In this document: positions 29,156 through 38,787 of the stretch, piece by piece
Numbering within the stretch: the stretch's first letter is position 1
Layout of the letters: every line of letters begins with the position of its first letter
Assembly: GCA_947457395.1 (NCBI GenBank)
Contig: CANGVA010000010.1
Location: 1 to 64,000, forward strand
Reading direction: 5' to 3'
Origin: Bacteroidota bacterium
GTDB lineage: Bacteria > Bacteroidota > Bacteroidia > UKL13-3
DNA length: 64,000 nt
The notes under the pieces: model-generated
What the model saw: only the letters and a program-made list of their open reading frames with translations
Database searches by the model: none
What the model was told of the DNA's origin: nothing
Position numbers and translations under genes: made by a program

Positions 29156-31054
29156 ATGAGTAAAATTATTGGAATAGACTTAGGAACAACCAACTCTTGT
29201 GTAGCCGTTATGGAAGGTAATGAGCCGGTTGTTATTGCCAACAGTGAAGGGCGCAGAACCACTCCTTCTATTGTGGCGTTTTTAAAAGATGGTGAGCGTA
29301 AAATAGGTGATCCGGCCAAGCGCCAGGCTGTTACCAATCCTCATAATACCATTTATTCAATTAAGCGTTTTATGGGCCATACTTATGATGAAGTAGCTGC
29401 CGAAACCAAACGTGTACCTTACAAGGTAGATAAGGGAGATAACAATACCCCACGTGTAAATATTGATGGCAGATTGTATACGCCTCAGGAAATTTCTGCC
29501 ATGATTTTGCAGAAAATGAAAAAAACTGCCGAGGACTATCTGGGTACTGAAGTAAAAGAAGCCGTAATTACGGTTCCTGCATACTTTAATGATGCGCAAA
29601 GACAGGCTACCAAAGAGGCCGGTGAAATTGCAGGACTTAATGTTAGGCGTATTATTAATGAGCCTACTGCTGCTGCCCTTGCCTATGGTTTGGATAAAAA
29701 AGATAAAAAAGACCTGAAAATCGTTGTGTTTGATTGTGGCGGTGGTACGCATGACGTATCAGTTTTGGAATTAGGCGAAGGTGTATTTGAAGTAAAATCA
29801 ACAGATGGTGATACCCACTTGGGCGGTGATGATTTTGATAATGAAATTATTAACTGGATGGCTGCTGAGTTTGAAAGCGAAGAAGGAATTGATTTGCGCA
29901 AAGACCCAATGGCTCTGCAGCGTTTAAAAGAATCTGCAGAAAAGGCCAAGATAGAGCTTTCCTCTTCTCCGCAAACAGAAATAAATTTACCATATATTAC
30001 CGCAACGCAAAGTGGACCAAAGCATTTGGTTAAAACATTGACCAGAGCCAAGTTTGAACAATTGGTTGACAGCCTTATTAAGCGTACCATTGAGCCATGC
30101 AAAACTGCACTCAAAAACGCAGGATTAAGCACATCAGACATAGATGAAGTAATTTTAGTAGGTGGTTCTACCCGCATACCCGCTATACAAGCAGCTGTAG
30201 AGTCATTTTTTGGAAAAGCGCCTTCAAAAGGAGTAAACCCGGATGAGGTTGTGGCTCTTGGAGCTGCCATACAAGGTGGTGTAATGACCGGAGAGGTGAA
30301 AGATGTATTGTTGTTGGATGTAACTCCCCTTTCACTGGGTATTGAGACCATGGGTGGCGTATTTACCAAACTCATTGAAGCCAATACCACCATCCCAACA
30401 AAACGAAGTGAGATATTCTCAACCGCTGCTGATAACCAACCTACCGTGCAATTGCACGTGTTGCAAGGTGAGCGTCCGATGGCAAAAGATAACCGCACCA
30501 TAGGTATGTTTAACCTGGATGGTATACCTCCTGCCCCGCGAGGTGTGCCACAAATTGAAGTAACATTTGATATTGATGCAAATGGTATTTTACAGGTAAG
30601 CGCAAAAGATAAAGGTACCGGCAAAGAGCAGAAAATACGCATTGAATCTTCCAGTGGCTTAAGCAAAGAAGAAATAGAGAAAATGAAACGCGAAGCGGAA
30701 GCCAATGCAGAAGCAGATCGCAAAGCCAAAGAGGAAGTAGAGAAGATTAATATGGCCGATAGCTTGATTTTTCAAACAGAAAAGCAATTGAAAGAGTATG
30801 GCGATAAGTTGCCGGCCGATAAAAAAGAAGTGATAGAAAAAGCTGCAGCTGAACTAAAGAAAGCTCATGAGGCAAAAGACCTTGCAGGTATTGAAAACCA
30901 CATGAATGCGTTGAATGCAGCATGGCAGGCTGCCTCACAGGATTTATATAATGCCACACAACAGGCACAGAATACTACGGCTGATGCTGGAACAGCTGAT
31001 GCCAATGCAGGCGCCAACAATGTGCAGGATGTAGAATTTGAAGAGGTGAAATAA
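29156..31054 (+). CDS. dnaK: Molecular chaperone DnaK (Hsp70)
   Basis: 632 residues, full length. The ATPase domain (1-385) starts [18 protein letters not shown] and has the phosphate-2 loop [15 protein letters not shown], where many DnaK proteins have DLGGGTFDVS, and [11 protein letters not shown]. The substrate-binding domain has the linker [15 protein letters not shown] and the beta sandwich; a helical lid and an acidic end [12 protein letters not shown] similar to the usual EEVK tail complete it. It binds exposed hydrophobic peptides with DnaJ and GrpE, which are not adjacent. A strong terminator follows. Confidence 0.98.
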   Translation: MSKIIGIDLGTTNSCVAVMEGNEPVVIANSEGRRTTPSIVAFLKDGERKIGDPAKRQAVTNPHNTIYSIKRFMGHTYDEVAAETKRVPYKVDKGDNNTPRVNIDGRLYTPQEISAMILQKMKKTAEDYLGTEVKEAVITVPAYFNDAQRQATKEAGEIAGLNVRRIINEPTAAALAYGLDKKDKKDLKIVVFDCGGGTHDVSVLELGEGVFEVKSTDGDTHLGGDDFDNEIINWMAAEFESEEGIDLRKDPMALQRLKESAEKAKIELSSSPQTEINLPYITATQSGPKHLVKTLTRAKFEQLVDSLIKRTIEPCKTALKNAGLSTSDIDEVILVGGSTRIPAIQAAVESFFGKAPSKGVNPDEVVALGAAIQGGVMTGEVKDVLLLDVTPLSLGIETMGGVFTKLIEANTTIPTKRSEIFSTAADNQPTVQLHVLQGERPMAKDNRTIGMFNLDGIPPAPRGVPQIEVTFDIDANGILQVSAKDKGTGKEQKIRIESSSGLSKEEIEKMKREAEANAEADRKAKEEVEKINMADSLIFQTEKQLKEYGDKLPADKKEVIEKAAAELKKAHEAKDLAGIENHMNALNAAWQAASQDLYNATQQAQNTTADAGTADANAGANNVQDVEFEEVK

Positions 31055-31073
31055 TTTGATCTTCATAATTATC

Positions 31074-31109
31074 AAAAAGCCCTGTAGGTGAATCTTACAG
31101 GGCTTTTTT
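31074..31109 (+). terminator. Rho-independent terminator of dnaK
   Basis: Long stem AAAAAGCCCTGTA with its complement TACAGGGCTTTTTT across a 9-nt loop, 20 nt after the stop. Confidence 0.92.
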
Positions 31110-31147
31110 GTTGAGAAAACGTCATGCTAAATTTCCTACTTCATTTC

Positions 31148-31564
31148 TTATTCAATCCTATACTTCTTGTTATACTCATCAATACATGCCAGCAATGCTC
31201 TATTATAAGGATCAGCTAATAGCACTATGTTAAGAGAAGTTAAGACGGAAGAAACACCTAAAGAAATTAAAAATTCTGTATCATTATTTGTTACAATACC
31301 ATAGAATAATGCCGCACAAGAAACCACATTCATCGCTGTTCCTATATTCCTTACCCGCCTGGCCTTTTTAAAATGAGCGAAGGCAGCAGGATTGTTTCGA
31401 ACCATTGGTTTTAGCTCAAATAAAGTTAGGGTTGTTTTGTTTTTAATGGCATGTAAAACACCTTCATGATAAACGTAGCTTAACGAATCGGCTGATTGGG
31501 CTTGAGCTTGACAAGCCGTAAGAAAGAAAAATAGCTGAATAACAAGGATGATAGATTTGAACAT
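31148..31564 (-). CDS. Small lipoprotein of unknown function
   Basis: 138 residues from the ATG at 31564. The lipoprotein signal MFKSIILVIQLFFFLTAC places the acylated Cys at residue 18. Two hydrophobic segments (about 77-90 and 99-115) follow a short Lys/Arg-rich stretch (FKKARRVRNIG). I recognise no family. The frame is open further upstream, but a perfect -7 box lies 5 nt before this ATG. It is the last gene of the minus-strand group with mazG. Confidence 0.75.
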   Translation of the reverse strand: MFKSIILVIQLFFFLTACQAQAQSADSLSYVYHEGVLHAIKNKTTLTLFELKPMVRNNPAAFAHFKKARRVRNIGTAMNVVSCAALFYGIVTNNDTEFLISLGVSSVLTSLNIVLLADPYNRALLACIDEYNKKYRIE

Positions 31565-31569
31565 GGGTT

Positions 31570-31577
31570 CAAAAATA
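31570..31577 (-). promoter_or_regulatory. -7 box (TATTTTTG) of the small lipoprotein gene
   Basis: Perfect TAnnTTTG on the minus strand ending 5 nt before the ATG at 31564; the transcript is predicted to be leaderless. Confidence 0.6.
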
Positions 31578-31610
31578 GGTACCCAATAGCAAAAACAGTA
31601 TGGATAATTT

Positions 31611-32414
31611 TTATAGGCCTGTAGCCTTGGCCTCATTCCAGATACTATCCATTTCTTCCAAAGTCATATCGGTTAGATTTTTATGCATCAAACCTGCTTG
31701 TTTTTCTATAAACTGAAAACGTTGTATAAACTTCTGATTTGTTTTTTCAAGGGCATCGTCAGGATTTATGTTAAACTTGCGTGCAAGGTTTACCAAGGCA
31801 AACATAAAATCACCAAACTCCTTCTCGGTTTTTTCTGTCAGGTGGTCTTTGTTAAATTCATCCTTCAGCTCATTCAACTCCTCATCAACTTTTGCCCATA
31901 CTTCTTTAGGTGTGGGCCAATCAAACCCAACTTGCGCAGCCTTTTCCTGCATACGCAGTGCTTTTACCAGACTTGGGGTGCCTTTGGCCACGCCACTCAA
32001 AACAGATTTATTGCCTTCCTTTAACTTTATTTGTTCCCAGTTTTCTTTTACCTGTTCTGCATTTTCTACCTTTACCAATGCTCCTGCATTATTTGGATCT
32101 CCGTAAATATGCGGATGGCGTGTAATTAATTTATCACATAAACTGTTGCAAACATCCGCTATATCAAATACGCCTTTTTCACTGCCAATGCGCGCATAAA
32201 AAACAATATGCAACAATACATCACCCAACTCTTTCTTTATTTCAGCTAAATCGTTTTTAAGAATGGCATCACTCAATTCATATGTTTCTTCAATGGTTAA
32301 ATGCCTCAGGCTTTCATTGGTTTGCTTCCTATCCCAGGGGCATTTCTCCCTAAGTTCATCCATAATATCCAGCAGGCGGGCAAATGCTTGTAATTTTTGT
32401 TCTTTGGTGTGCAC
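31611..32414 (-). CDS. mazG: Nucleoside triphosphate pyrophosphohydrolase MazG
   Basis: 267 residues from a GTG at 32414. Two tandem MazG domains, as in E. coli MazG. The first has CPWDRKQTNESLRHLTIEETYEL with metal-binding EExxE-type residues and KKELGDVLLHIVFYARI; the second has KVDEELNELKDEF and EKEFGDFMFALVNLARKF. It hydrolyses (d)NTPs, probably clearing non-canonical nucleotides. The frame extends to a TTG at 32435, but that codon overlaps the -7 box, so the GTG is preferred; the exact start is uncertain. Confidence 0.93.
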   Translation of the reverse strand: MHTKEQKLQAFARLLDIMDELREKCPWDRKQTNESLRHLTIEETYELSDAILKNDLAEIKKELGDVLLHIVFYARIGSEKGVFDIADVCNSLCDKLITRHPHIYGDPNNAGALVKVENAEQVKENWEQIKLKEGNKSVLSGVAKGTPSLVKALRMQEKAAQVGFDWPTPKEVWAKVDEELNELKDEFNKDHLTEKTEKEFGDFMFALVNLARKFNINPDDALEKTNQKFIQRFQFIEKQAGLMHKNLTDMTLEEMDSIWNEAKATGL

Positions 32415-32432
32415 GTGTGTATGATTATAGGA

Positions 32433-32463
32433 CAAATAACTCTATTATTCTTTTATTTACAAA
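32433..32463 (-). promoter_or_regulatory. Promoter TTTG-N19-GTTATTTG of mazG
   Basis: -33 TTTG at 32463-32460 and -7 GTTATTTG at 32440-32433 on the minus strand, exact 19-nt spacing, two mismatches in the -7 box. It overlaps the 3' end of no gene and sits in the 53-nt gap behind the metal-binding-protein gene. Confidence 0.45.
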
Positions 32464-32467
32464 GTCG

Positions 32468-33250
32468 TCAGGCTTGCCTAAACAAGCCATTGAAGTATGC
32501 TGCACTTTTTACTAACCTGCTGCCATACCAGCTAAACAACTCACCATCAACCAAGCGTATGCACGCCTGCGGACAAAGCTCCTGCAGTTCTGCTATATGT
32601 ACATGCTTAAACGGATATGGTTCAGATGATAGTAAAATCTCAGCAGGGTTAGCTTCCTTTATCTGTGCAGCGCTCATTTCCGGATAGCGGTTTCCTGCAG
32701 CTACATTATTAAAGCCACAACGGTTTAACATATCTCCTATAAATGTATCATTTCCCGCTGCCATCCAAGGTTTGCGCCATATCAGATAAAGTGCACGTTT
32801 TTGTACTTGGCCCGGCTGAATGGCCTGAAATGATGTATTAATTGTTGAAACGAGTTGCTGCGCCTGCTCAGTGCGCCCGGTAATAGCACCTACTTGCAAT
32901 ATCATATCCGTTGCTTGTGCTAAATTACTTATATCGCTCATCCACACCGGAAAATCCTGCATAAGTTCTGTAATTTGCTCTTGCGTATTCTCTTCTTTAT
33001 TGCCAATAATTAAATCGGGTTTTAATGCTGTTATTTTATCAAGTTGTAATTTTTTGGTACCACCTATGCTGGTTTTTTGCTGATGCGCCCAATCCGGATG
33101 TATGCAAAACAAGGTTTGGCCAACCACTAAATCTCCTAAATCTAAATCATAAAGCAATTCCGTTTGCGAAGGCACAAGTGATACGATGCGCTGCACAGGC
33201 AACTGAAGGCATACCTCCCTACCCATCTGATCGGTAAACACATGTTTCAT
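32468..33250 (-). CDS. BtuF/TroA-like helical-backbone substrate-binding protein without signal peptide
   Basis: 260 residues. The two-lobed fold is marked by QRIVSLVPSQTELLYDL, LKPDLIIGNKEENTQEQI and a long connecting helix (LAQATDMILQVGAITG), as in periplasmic vitamin B12, haem or metal-chelate receptors. The N-terminus MKHVFTDQMGREVCLQ goes straight into the domain: no signal peptide, and none could be added because the -7 box TAAATTTG lies 5 nt upstream. No permease or ATPase genes are near. It is divergent from the DUF4199 gene. The ligand is unknown. Confidence 0.85.
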   Translation of the reverse strand: MKHVFTDQMGREVCLQLPVQRIVSLVPSQTELLYDLDLGDLVVGQTLFCIHPDWAHQQKTSIGGTKKLQLDKITALKPDLIIGNKEENTQEQITELMQDFPVWMSDISNLAQATDMILQVGAITGRTEQAQQLVSTINTSFQAIQPGQVQKRALYLIWRKPWMAAGNDTFIGDMLNRCGFNNVAAGNRYPEMSAAQIKEANPAEILLSSEPYPFKHVHIAELQELCPQACIRLVDGELFSWYGSRLVKSAAYFNGLFRQA

Positions 33251-33255
33251 GGGGT

Positions 33256-33263
33256 CAAATTTA
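33256..33263 (-). promoter_or_regulatory. -7 box (TAAATTTG) of the BtuF-like gene
   Basis: Perfect TAnnTTTG on the minus strand ending 5 nt before the ATG at 33250; predicted leaderless. A divergent TTTATTTG box for the DUF4199 gene is at 33284-33291. Confidence 0.6.
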
Positions 33264-33298
33264 CTTTACTCGCTGAAAATTCTTTTATTTGTTGGTAA

Positions 33299-33859
33299 AT
33301 GACAATAATTATGGAAAACGAAAAACCAAATCTTGTACAACATGCGCTTAAATTCGGCTTAATTATGGGCTTATTTAATATTGTCCTGCAATTGGGTATT
33401 TATATTGTTAAAAAGGAGCTGCTGGTATCTTTTTGGGTTGCTTTTGCAGCCATTGTGGTAACCATTGTACTGGCTATTTATCCTATCAGGAACTTTCGCA
33501 GTCAGCAAGGAGGATCCATTACATTTAAAGATGCGTTTTTAATTGGTTTTATTGTATTTGCAGGCAGCGGATTATTAACCAATGTTTTTCAATACTTGTT
33601 ATATAACTTTATTGACCCGCAGTTGCCAGACTTTATTAAAGAAAAAGCCATAGAAAAAACAGTAGGTCTTATGGAGCGTTTTGGTGCTGGTCAGGAAGAA
33701 ATTGCCAAAGCTATAGAGCCGCTGGAGAAAGAAGATTTTAAACAAACACCATCAAAACTGGGCACTTCTTTTCTAGGAAATGTAATGATGGGTGCATTTC
33801 TTTCGTTACTGATTGCATTGTTTACCCGTAAAAATCCCAAGAACCATAACATCGAATGA
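33299..33859 (+). CDS. DUF4199 membrane protein
   Basis: 186 residues with four membrane helices (about 16-34, 44-62, 78-100, 155-175) and a short amphipathic region between helices three and four. The pattern ALKFGLIMGLFNIVLQLG, IRNFRSQQGGSITFKDAFLIGF and the C-terminal GAFLSLLIALFTRKN is that of DUF4199, found almost only in Bacteroidota beside glycosyltransferases. A second in-frame ATG lies four codons in (33311) and may be the true start. Its stop overlaps the next ATG by 4 nt. Confidence 0.9.
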   Translation: MTIIMENEKPNLVQHALKFGLIMGLFNIVLQLGIYIVKKELLVSFWVAFAAIVVTIVLAIYPIRNFRSQQGGSITFKDAFLIGFIVFAGSGLLTNVFQYLLYNFIDPQLPDFIKEKAIEKTVGLMERFGAGQEEIAKAIEPLEKEDFKQTPSKLGTSFLGNVMMGAFLSLLIALFTRKNPKNHNIE

Positions 33860-34833
33860 GCCAAGCAACGAAATACGATATTTCAGTTATCATTCCTTTA
33901 TACAACGAGGATGAATCCCTGCCCGAATTAAGTGATTGGATTGCCCGTGTTATGCAGGGAAATAATTTTACCTACGAAGTACTGATGATTGATGACGGCA
34001 GTACCGACCGTTCCTGGCAAGTAGTAAATGAAATAAACCAAAAGAACAGTTGCTTTAAAGGCATACGTTTTAGAAGGAATTATGGAAAATCTGCAGCTTT
34101 AAATGTAGGTTTTCATGAAGCCAAGGGACGCGTAATCATAACCATGGATGCCGACATGCAGGATAGCCCTGATGAGATACCTGGCTTATATAAGATGATA
34201 ACTGAAGAAGGTTTTGATCTGGTATCCGGATGGAAAAAGAAACGTTACGACCCTATTACCAAAACCATTCCAACCAAATTGTTTAATTGGGTTACCCAGC
34301 AAATGAGTGGCTTAAAGTTGCATGATTTTAACTGTGGGCTTAAAGCCTATCATTTTGAAGTGGTAAAAAACATTGAAGTATACAACGAAATGCACCGCTA
34401 CATACCGGTTATTGCTAAGTGGGCGGGCTTTAGAAAAATAGGGGAAAAAGTAGTACAACACAGGGCACGTAAATACGGCACCACCAAGTTTGGCTTGGAG
34501 CGTTTTGTGAATGGTTTTCTTGATTTGCTAACCATATTTTTTGTATCCAAGTTTGGCAAAAAACCCATGCATTTTTTTGGCGTATTGGGAACCATTTCCT
34601 TTGTAAGCGGCTTTCTGGTTACTTGTTATTTGGTTATTGAGAAGCTATACAATGTGGCCAATCAGGTTGAGCACAGGGGTATAACCGAACAGCCTTTGTT
34701 TTATATTGCATTAACAGTTGCCATTATTGGCGTGCAACTCTTTCTGGCAGGTTTTATTGGCGAAATGATTTCACGCAATGCCAGTGAACGCAATATCTAT
34801 GGCATTAAACAAAAGATAGGATTAGGTGAGTAA
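33856..34833 (+). CDS. Family 2 membrane glycosyltransferase (DPM1/GtrB-like)
   Basis: 325 residues. The GT-A domain (about 8-230) has SVIIPLYNEDESLPEL, the nucleotide-binding IDDGSTD, the metal-binding DAD in ITMDADMQDSPDEI and the QR-type RFRRNYGKSAALNVGF. Two C-terminal membrane helices (about 238-260 and 275-300) match polyprenyl-phosphate sugar transferases. It probably loads a sugar onto undecaprenyl phosphate. It overlaps the DUF4199 gene by 4 nt and the next gene by 8 nt. Confidence 0.93.
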   Translation: MSQATKYDISVIIPLYNEDESLPELSDWIARVMQGNNFTYEVLMIDDGSTDRSWQVVNEINQKNSCFKGIRFRRNYGKSAALNVGFHEAKGRVIITMDADMQDSPDEIPGLYKMITEEGFDLVSGWKKKRYDPITKTIPTKLFNWVTQQMSGLKLHDFNCGLKAYHFEVVKNIEVYNEMHRYIPVIAKWAGFRKIGEKVVQHRARKYGTTKFGLERFVNGFLDLLTIFFVSKFGKKPMHFFGVLGTISFVSGFLVTCYLVIEKLYNVANQVEHRGITEQPLFYIALTVAIIGVQLFLAGFIGEMISRNASERNIYGIKQKIGLGE

Positions 34834-35950
34834 AATACTGATTGTTGGGCCTGCCTATCCGCTCAGGGGAGGTTTAGCTACCTACAATGAAAGGCTGGCA
34901 CAGGAGTTTCAATCAATGGGTCACCAATGCCACATACTCAGTTTTTCGTTGCAGTACCCCTCCCTCCTTTTTCCCGGTAAAACCCAATATGCAACCGAAG
35001 AGGCTGCGCCCGAGGCCATTTCCATTTACGCTGAAATTAACTCCATTAACCCGCTAAACTGGATAAAAGTAGGAAGGCGTATTAAAAATGATTCTTATGA
35101 CCTGGTTATTTTCCGATATTGGATGAGTTTTATGGCACCTGCCTTCGGCACCATTGCTTCCATTATTAAAAAAAACAAACATACGCGCGTGCTGGCTATT
35201 TGTGACAACCTTATTCCGCATGAGCAACGCTTCTTTGATAAACCTTTTACCAATTATTTTATAAGCAAGTGTGATGGCTTTTTAACCATGTCGCACGCAG
35301 TAAAACAACAACTGCATAAATGGCCCGTTAATAAGCCTGTAGCCTATTCTCCACATCCTATGTATGATATGTTTGGTCCTGAAATAAGTAAAAATGCAGC
35401 CAAACAAAAGCTAGGGTTGGATGACAATAGCCATTATCTGCTATTTTTTGGGTTTATTAGAAAATATAAAGGCTTGCACCTGCTGCTGGATGCATTTGCA
35501 GATGCGCGCTTGCGTCATTTAAATCTTAAACTCATTGTTGCCGGAGAGTTTTATGAAGATGCCAAACCTTACCTTGAGCAAATTGATAAACTGGGATTAA
35601 CCGATACGGTTATATTAAGCAATGATTTTATTCCCAATACCAGCGTCTCCGCTTATTTCTGTGCCGCAGATGTGGTAGTGCAGCCATATTTGAATGCCAC
35701 GCAAAGTGGGGTTACACAAATTGCATATTATTATGATAAACCCATGATCGTAACAAATGTGGGCGGCCTTGCTGAACTGGTGCCAGATGGCTCTGCCGGA
35801 TTGGTTGTTGAAACCACAAAAGAGGCGGTTGCCAATGCCATTTTCGATTTCTATAATCAACAATTGGAAAATCAAATGAAGTTAGCAGTAAGGGAGGAAA
35901 AACAAAAATTTACCTGGTCTTATCTCTGCAATCAATTATTAAATCTGTAA
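34826..35950 (+). CDS. Family 4 glycosyltransferase (GT-B)
   Basis: 374 residues from a GTG that overlaps the previous gene by 8 nt. The N-terminal Rossmann lobe starts KILIVGPAYPLRGGLATYNERLAQEF; the C-terminal lobe has LLFFGFIRKYKGLHLLLDAF, ADVVVQPYLNATQSGVTQIAYYYDKP and GGLAELV, the nucleotide-sugar site of GT4. Its sugar and acceptor are unknown; the gene position suggests the same glycan as its neighbours. Confidence 0.92.
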   Translation: MSKILIVGPAYPLRGGLATYNERLAQEFQSMGHQCHILSFSLQYPSLLFPGKTQYATEEAAPEAISIYAEINSINPLNWIKVGRRIKNDSYDLVIFRYWMSFMAPAFGTIASIIKKNKHTRVLAICDNLIPHEQRFFDKPFTNYFISKCDGFLTMSHAVKQQLHKWPVNKPVAYSPHPMYDMFGPEISKNAAKQKLGLDDNSHYLLFFGFIRKYKGLHLLLDAFADARLRHLNLKLIVAGEFYEDAKPYLEQIDKLGLTDTVILSNDFIPNTSVSAYFCAADVVVQPYLNATQSGVTQIAYYYDKPMIVTNVGGLAELVPDGSAGLVVETTKEAVANAIFDFYNQQLENQMKLAVREEKQKFTWSYLCNQLLNL

Positions 35951-37081
35951 GTGAGTCGCCTCCACATTTGCCATATATCAAGCGTTCACAGTACGACTGA
36001 TACCCGTGTTTTTTATCGTGAATGCATGAGCCTTGCTGAAAAGCACCGGGTTACCCTCATTGCAATTGGCAATGAAAGCGGAAACATACATGGCGTAGAG
36101 GTAATTGCATTGTCAAAGCCACGAAACAGAATGTTCAGGCTGCTCTTTACCACTTTTAAAGTTTTTTGGGAGGCAAAAAAGCAGCAAGCAGATGTATATC
36201 ATTTCCATGACCCTGAGCTTATTCCTTACGCACTTTTACTTAAATCTCAGGGTAAGCAAGTTGTGTTTGATATACATGAAAATATAACAGAGAGCATGAA
36301 AGCCAAAAAATGGCTTCCTGTTAAATGGTTCTTTATTTATGTATATCTTTTATTTGATAAGCTTGCAGCCCGCTATTTTCATCTTATTCTGGCAGAAGAT
36401 GCTTACAGAGCGGTTTACAGCAGGCGTTATCCCAATAAGCAGCTTACCATTGTAAGGAACTTTGCTCCAACACGGATGCTTTTACCATTTAGGCAACATC
36501 AAAGAAGCCAATTGCCCATGCACATTTTTTACATGGGTAGTTTGGATGAATTGTATTGCATAGAGCCAATGCTGCATGCCATATTCCTGCTTAAGGAAAA
36601 AGGCTACAAGCCATTACTTAAAATGGTTGGCTGGCTAAGTTCGGATGTGAAGACAAGAATTGGTAAGTTGCCTTACTTTAACCAAATACAAGAAAATTTA
36701 GCTTTTTATGGGTATCAGGATATTTCTGTAGGTTATTCGTTTTCTCTTGATTGTTCAATGGGATTTAGTTTTGTTAGCAACAATGTAAACGTAAGAGAAT
36801 CATTACCACGCAAAATGTTTGAGTATATGCAAATTGGCTTACCTGTAATCAGTTCGGGGTATGAAACTTACAGAAGCCTGGTAGAGGCAAACCGCATCGG
36901 TGTTTGTATTGATTCCTGCACTGGTGAGAATATTGCAGATGCAGCAATAAAACTCATGCAGGATAAAAAAGGCCTTGATCGGCTGGTGTTAAACAACATA
37001 AAGGCTGCAACTGACATCTATAATTGGGAAAAAGAATCAAGTATTCTTATTGATTTTTATGATAATTTGATCAAAAAATAA
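35951..37081 (+). CDS. Family 4 glycosyltransferase (GT-B)
   Basis: 376 residues from a GTG directly after the previous stop. LHICHISSVHSTTDTRVFYRECMSLAEKH is a typical opening of GT4 enzymes for exopolysaccharide or LPS side chains; HFHDPELIPYALLLKSQGKQVVFDIHENI carries the acceptor-side His. The C-terminal lobe (MHIFYMGSLDELYCIEPML, LPRKMFEYMQIGLPVISSGYET) is complete, though the usual E-x7-E motif is weakly kept. It ends the four-gene run starting with DUF4199. Confidence 0.9.
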   Translation: MSRLHICHISSVHSTTDTRVFYRECMSLAEKHRVTLIAIGNESGNIHGVEVIALSKPRNRMFRLLFTTFKVFWEAKKQQADVYHFHDPELIPYALLLKSQGKQVVFDIHENITESMKAKKWLPVKWFFIYVYLLFDKLAARYFHLILAEDAYRAVYSRRYPNKQLTIVRNFAPTRMLLPFRQHQRSQLPMHIFYMGSLDELYCIEPMLHAIFLLKEKGYKPLLKMVGWLSSDVKTRIGKLPYFNQIQENLAFYGYQDISVGYSFSLDCSMGFSFVSNNVNVRESLPRKMFEYMQIGLPVISSGYETYRSLVEANRIGVCIDSCTGENIADAAIKLMQDKKGLDRLVLNNIKAATDIYNWEKESSILIDFYDNLIKK

Positions 37082-37262
37082 TACCAAATCATATACGTAA
37101 ATCAAGTGTTTGGCCACTTTGAGAGGATTAGTAGAGTCGGTTTATCGTTATATTTTATCGTTTTATCACCCTAAGCGGGCAATTGGTATATAAATTTTTC
37201 GTTAACTGATATTAAAATCAATTTTTTATTCTTTTTTTGCGAAGCATATAATTATTAAACAC

Positions 37263-38087
37263 ATGAACAAGGTTCAAACACAAAAACAAGAAAGCAAATT
37301 TAAAAGCATGTTTGCGTCATTCGCTATTCCTGCATTAGTAGCGGTAGGTATTTGCATATACCTCTTTGTATTAGGTAATCCGTCTAACTTTGAAGGAGGC
37401 GACCCTAAAAATCACCCGATTCCTGATGGCGTTGGTCACGTACTGGGTCTTATTTATAAAGGCGGTTTCATTGTGCCTATTCTTATTTCATTGGTATTAA
37501 TGAGTATTACTTTCTCAATAGAGCGTTTCCTAACCATTACCAAAGCTTCCGGCAAAGGATCAGCGGAAGCGTTTGTCAGAAAAGTACAGTCGCAATTATC
37601 GGCTGGTAATATTGATGCGGCTTTGGCGGAATGCGACAAACAACAAGGCAGTGTTGCCAACGTGGTTAAATCTGTACTACACAAGTACAAAGAAATGGCA
37701 GCCAATAAAGAAATGAACACAGACCAGCGCGTGCTTGCCATCCAAAAAGAATTGGAAGAGTCGGTATCGCTTGAATTGCCAATGCTGGAGAAAAACCTTG
37801 TAATTATAGCTACCATGGCATCGGTTTCAACCCTTATTGCACTTTTAGGAACTGTATTGGGTATGATCAAGGCGTTCTCGGCCCTTGCCAGTGCAGGTTC
37901 GCCTGACTCGGTTGCACTTGCCAATGGTATTTCTGAGGCGCTAATTAATACAGCTTTGGGTATCGGTAACTCAGCTATTGCTATCATTATGTATAATGTA
38001 TTTACTACCAAAATTGATAAGATTACATATACCATTGATGAGGCAGGTTTTAGCATTACCCAGCAATTTGCAGCTGCACACAAATAA
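37263..38087 (+). CDS. exbB: MotA/TolQ/ExbB proton channel protein
   Basis: 274 residues. Membrane helices lie at about 17-37, 68-88, 172-195 and 215-238; the last two with the motifs LIALLGTVLGMIKAFSAL and ALINTALGIGNSAIAIIMYN form the proton channel. The long cytoplasmic helix between helices two and three includes KELEESVSLELPMLEKNL. It energises TonB together with the ExbD proteins encoded next. It is first in its operon; the 181-nt upstream gap is AT-rich with repeats of TTTATCGTT at 37141-37149 and 37154-37162 of unknown meaning. Confidence 0.94.
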   Translation: MNKVQTQKQESKFKSMFASFAIPALVAVGICIYLFVLGNPSNFEGGDPKNHPIPDGVGHVLGLIYKGGFIVPILISLVLMSITFSIERFLTITKASGKGSAEAFVRKVQSQLSAGNIDAALAECDKQQGSVANVVKSVLHKYKEMAANKEMNTDQRVLAIQKELEESVSLELPMLEKNLVIIATMASVSTLIALLGTVLGMIKAFSALASAGSPDSVALANGISEALINTALGIGNSAIAIIMYNVFTTKIDKITYTIDEAGFSITQQFAAAHK

Positions 38088-38162
38088 TTGATTGAAAACC
38101 GGGGATTGTTAACTCAATCCAATATTTCATGTAACACATTCAATCATTTAATAAGTTAACAC

Positions 38163-38759
38163 ATGCCAAAAGTTAAAGTACCTCGTAAAAGCACATCGGT
38201 AGACATGACAGCCATGACAGACGTGGCTTTCCTCCTGCTTACCTTCTTTATGCTTGCTACGAAGTTTAAACCTGACGAGCCTGTTATCGTTGATACCCCC
38301 TCTTCCATTTCTGAAATTAAATTACCCGAGTCGAATGTGATTTTAATAACCATTGATAAAAACGACCGAGTATTTTTTGGAGTAGATGGGCAGCCAACTA
38401 GGGAAAAGGTATTGAGAAGCATGGCAGATAAATATAAAGTATCCTTTACCGAAAAACAGATAAAGGAATTTTCTCTCTTGTCAACCTTCGGTGTACCTAT
38501 TGCACAATTGCCACAGCTATTGGATATGAAAGCAGAAGAAAGACTGAAGGTAGCCCAATCAGGCATACCATGCGATTCATTGAACAACGAATTGTCTGAC
38601 TGGATTTGGCAAACACGTTTGGCCAATAATGTGGTGCGTATTGCTGTAAAAGGCGACAGAGAAACCAATTATCCGGTGGTGAAAAGAGTGATTGCAACGC
38701 TGCAGGAAAGAAAAGTAAACCGTTTCAACTTCATCACAAGTATGGAGCGGGCAGAGTAA
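38163..38759 (+). CDS. exbD: ExbD biopolymer transport protein, first copy
   Basis: 198 residues. One N-terminal membrane helix with the proton-carrying Asp (DMTAMTDVAFLLLTFFMLATKF, about 14-35), then a periplasmic ExbD domain with the VILITIDKNDRVFFGVDGQ strand and a C-terminal NYPVVKRVIATLQERKVNRFNFITSMER. It contains an extra Cys-bearing insertion of about 55 residues compared with short ExbD proteins. It lies 75 nt after exbB. Confidence 0.93.
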   Translation: MPKVKVPRKSTSVDMTAMTDVAFLLLTFFMLATKFKPDEPVIVDTPSSISEIKLPESNVILITIDKNDRVFFGVDGQPTREKVLRSMADKYKVSFTEKQIKEFSLLSTFGVPIAQLPQLLDMKAEERLKVAQSGIPCDSLNNELSDWIWQTRLANNVVRIAVKGDRETNYPVVKRVIATLQERKVNRFNFITSMERAE

Positions 38760-38787
38760 TTTTTAAACGTTAAAAGAAAGAAGTAAA

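Noticed and set aside
29683-30729. 348-codon frame opposite dnaK
   Set aside because: It is the codon-bias shadow of dnaK and shows no domain or low-complexity signal of its own.
37141-37167. TTTATCGTT repeats before exbB
   Set aside because: The two full copies are 13 nt apart, in AT-rich sequence, and match no known operator; chance is likely.
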